The notes under the pieces are model-generated. The model ran no database searches, was not told the origin of the DNA, and saw nothing but the letters and a program-made list of their open reading frames with translations. From contig NZ_BMQK01000023.1 of the NCBI RefSeq assembly GCF_014648075.1, positions 40,045 to 104,044 on the forward strand: 64,000 nt of DNA, given 5' to 3'. Positions 63,336 to 64,000 of this stretch are shown here, piece by piece (position 1 is the stretch's first letter; each line of letters begins with the position of its first letter). This DNA comes from Streptomyces ruber. GTDB lineage: Bacteria; Actinomycetota; Actinomycetes; Streptomycetales; Streptomycetaceae. Made by a program: the position numbers and the translations under genes.

Positions 63336-63847
63336 GCGTGCTTCAACTCCAGAGCGTCGAGGACCGCCTGGGCGACCTCTTCGGGGGTGCGGCCGTCGGT
63401 CGGCACGACCGCACGGGCGACTTCGGTGTACAGGTGGCGGCGGGCCTCCATCAGCTCCCGCCACTGCTTGCGCGGGTTGACGGCGAGGAGCGGCCGGGCG
63501 GTGTTCAGGCCGGTCCGCTTCACCGCCTCCTCCACGTCCATCGACAGGTACACGACCCGGTGGGCGGCGAGCAGCGCGCGGGTGTCCGCGTCCAGGACGG
63601 CGCCGCCGCCGAGGGCGAGGACACCGGTGTGCCCGGCGAGCGCGGCGGCCACGGCCCGCTTCTCCAGGACGCGGAAGGCCGCCTCGCCCTCGTCGACGAA
63701 GATGTCCGCGATGGTGCGGCCCTGCGCGGCGACGATGTCGTCGTCGGTGTCCCGGTAGGCGCAGCCGAGCCGCTCGGCCAGGAGCTGCCCGACGGTGGAC
63801 TTGCCCACCCCCATCGGTCCCACCAGGACGATCGACGGAGCGCTCAC
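63332..63847 (-). CDS. aroK: Shikimate kinase
   Basis: A 171-residue kinase phosphorylating shikimate. Walker A GPMGVGKST (residues 10-18), shikimate-binding RDTDDDIVA, and GGGAVLDADTR, with the lid around NTARPLLAVNPRKQW. GTG start overlaps the aroC stop (GTGA); its own stop overlaps aroB, so aroC-aroK-aroB are tightly coupled. Confidence 0.97.
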   Translation of the reverse strand: MSAPSIVLVGPMGVGKSTVGQLLAERLGCAYRDTDDDIVAAQGRTIADIFVDEGEAAFRVLEKRAVAAALAGHTGVLALGGGAVLDADTRALLAAHRVVYLSMDVEEAVKRTGLNTARPLLAVNPRKQWRELMEARRHLYTEVARAVVPTDGRTPEEVAQAVLDALELKHA

Positions 63848-64000
63848 CGGATGGCCAGGTTCTCGAGGTACGACGCGACGTTGCGGCGGGTCTCGGCCAC
63901 GCTGTCGCCGCCGAACTTCTCCGCGACCGCGTCCGCGAGGACCAGTGCCACCATGGCCTCGGCGACGATGCCGGCCGCCGGCACGGCGCACACGTCGGAG
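63844..64000 (-). CDS. aroC: Chorismate synthase, C-terminal fragment
   Basis: The last 51 codons are present; the gene continues past the right edge. The sequence SDVCAVPAAGIVAEAMVALV and the end GGDSVAETRRNVASYLENL match the C-terminus of chorismate synthase, which makes chorismate from EPSP. It heads the aroC-aroK-aroB run. Confidence 0.93.
   Translation of the reverse strand, partial: SDVCAVPAAGIVAEAMVALVLADAVAEKFGGDSVAETRRNVASYLENLAIR

Overview
The window is a stretch of a Streptomyces chromosome. It has very high GC with strong third-position GC bias and frequent GTG starts. It carries lineage markers recognisable by sequence: bldD, rbpA, the sIHF integration host factor, an SCO1431-type small membrane protein and actinobacterial-type priA and coaBC. 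Gene order closely resembles the core region I know from Streptomyces coelicolor (roughly SCO1415-SCO1496). That comparison is from memory, not a search. I see no insertion sequence, prophage, CRISPR array, tRNA or rRNA.

Layout. 1-7.5 kb: an ankyrin protein fragment, a small membrane protein plus FtsK-like protein pair, a MocR regulator divergent from a YczE-like membrane protein, a glycerophosphodiesterase, a UMF1-type transporter and rbpA behind a SigR-type promoter. 7.7-17 kb: fxsA, polyprenol-phosphate mannose synthase, an amidohydrolase, an Lrp regulator, small hypotheticals, an acyl-CoA dehydrogenase, a Tat-exported C39-like protein, a P-loop kinase and a candidate small RNA. 17.3-19.2 kb: a TPR-AAA protein of EccA/CbxX type. 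19.4-24.6 kb: one leftward unit read from an FMN riboswitch, ribE-ribM-ribBA-ribH-hisE-hisG-PH protein. 25-36.5 kb: transport and regulation (ROK regulator/MFS, uracil permease, a second MFS, an amino acid permease), then guaB1, an orphan barstar and a SorC-type regulator. 36.7-46 kb: rpe, rsmB, fmt, an HTH protein, priA, metK and coaBC. 46-58 kb: rpoZ, gmk, mihF, pyrF-pyrD and carB-carA-PH-pyrC-pyrB-pyrR, all leftward. 58-64 kb: bldD, then leftward nusB, efp, a PepP-like protein, a proline-rich NTPase, aroB, aroK and the end of aroC.

The genes are mostly housekeeping: riboflavin, histidine, pyrimidine, purine, chorismate, CoA and S-adenosylmethionine synthesis, translation factors and replication restart. 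Many transcription units end in perfect or near-perfect long hairpins without long U tracts; the largest is a 56-bp perfect palindrome between convergent bldD and nusB. Regulation visible in the sequence includes a SigR-type promoter, an FMN riboswitch, a BldD box and several inverted repeats beside regulators or transporters.

I did not find a convincing new multi-gene defence or mobile system. The most interesting items are proteins of known fold that lack expected catalytic residues (FtsK-like without the Walker lysine, PepP-like with three altered metal ligands next to efp, PriA without helicase motifs), a polyproline-rich NTPase beside efp, a promoter-hairpin-terminator small RNA candidate near 16.95 kb, and a kinase gene with no standard start codon in front of its P-loop.
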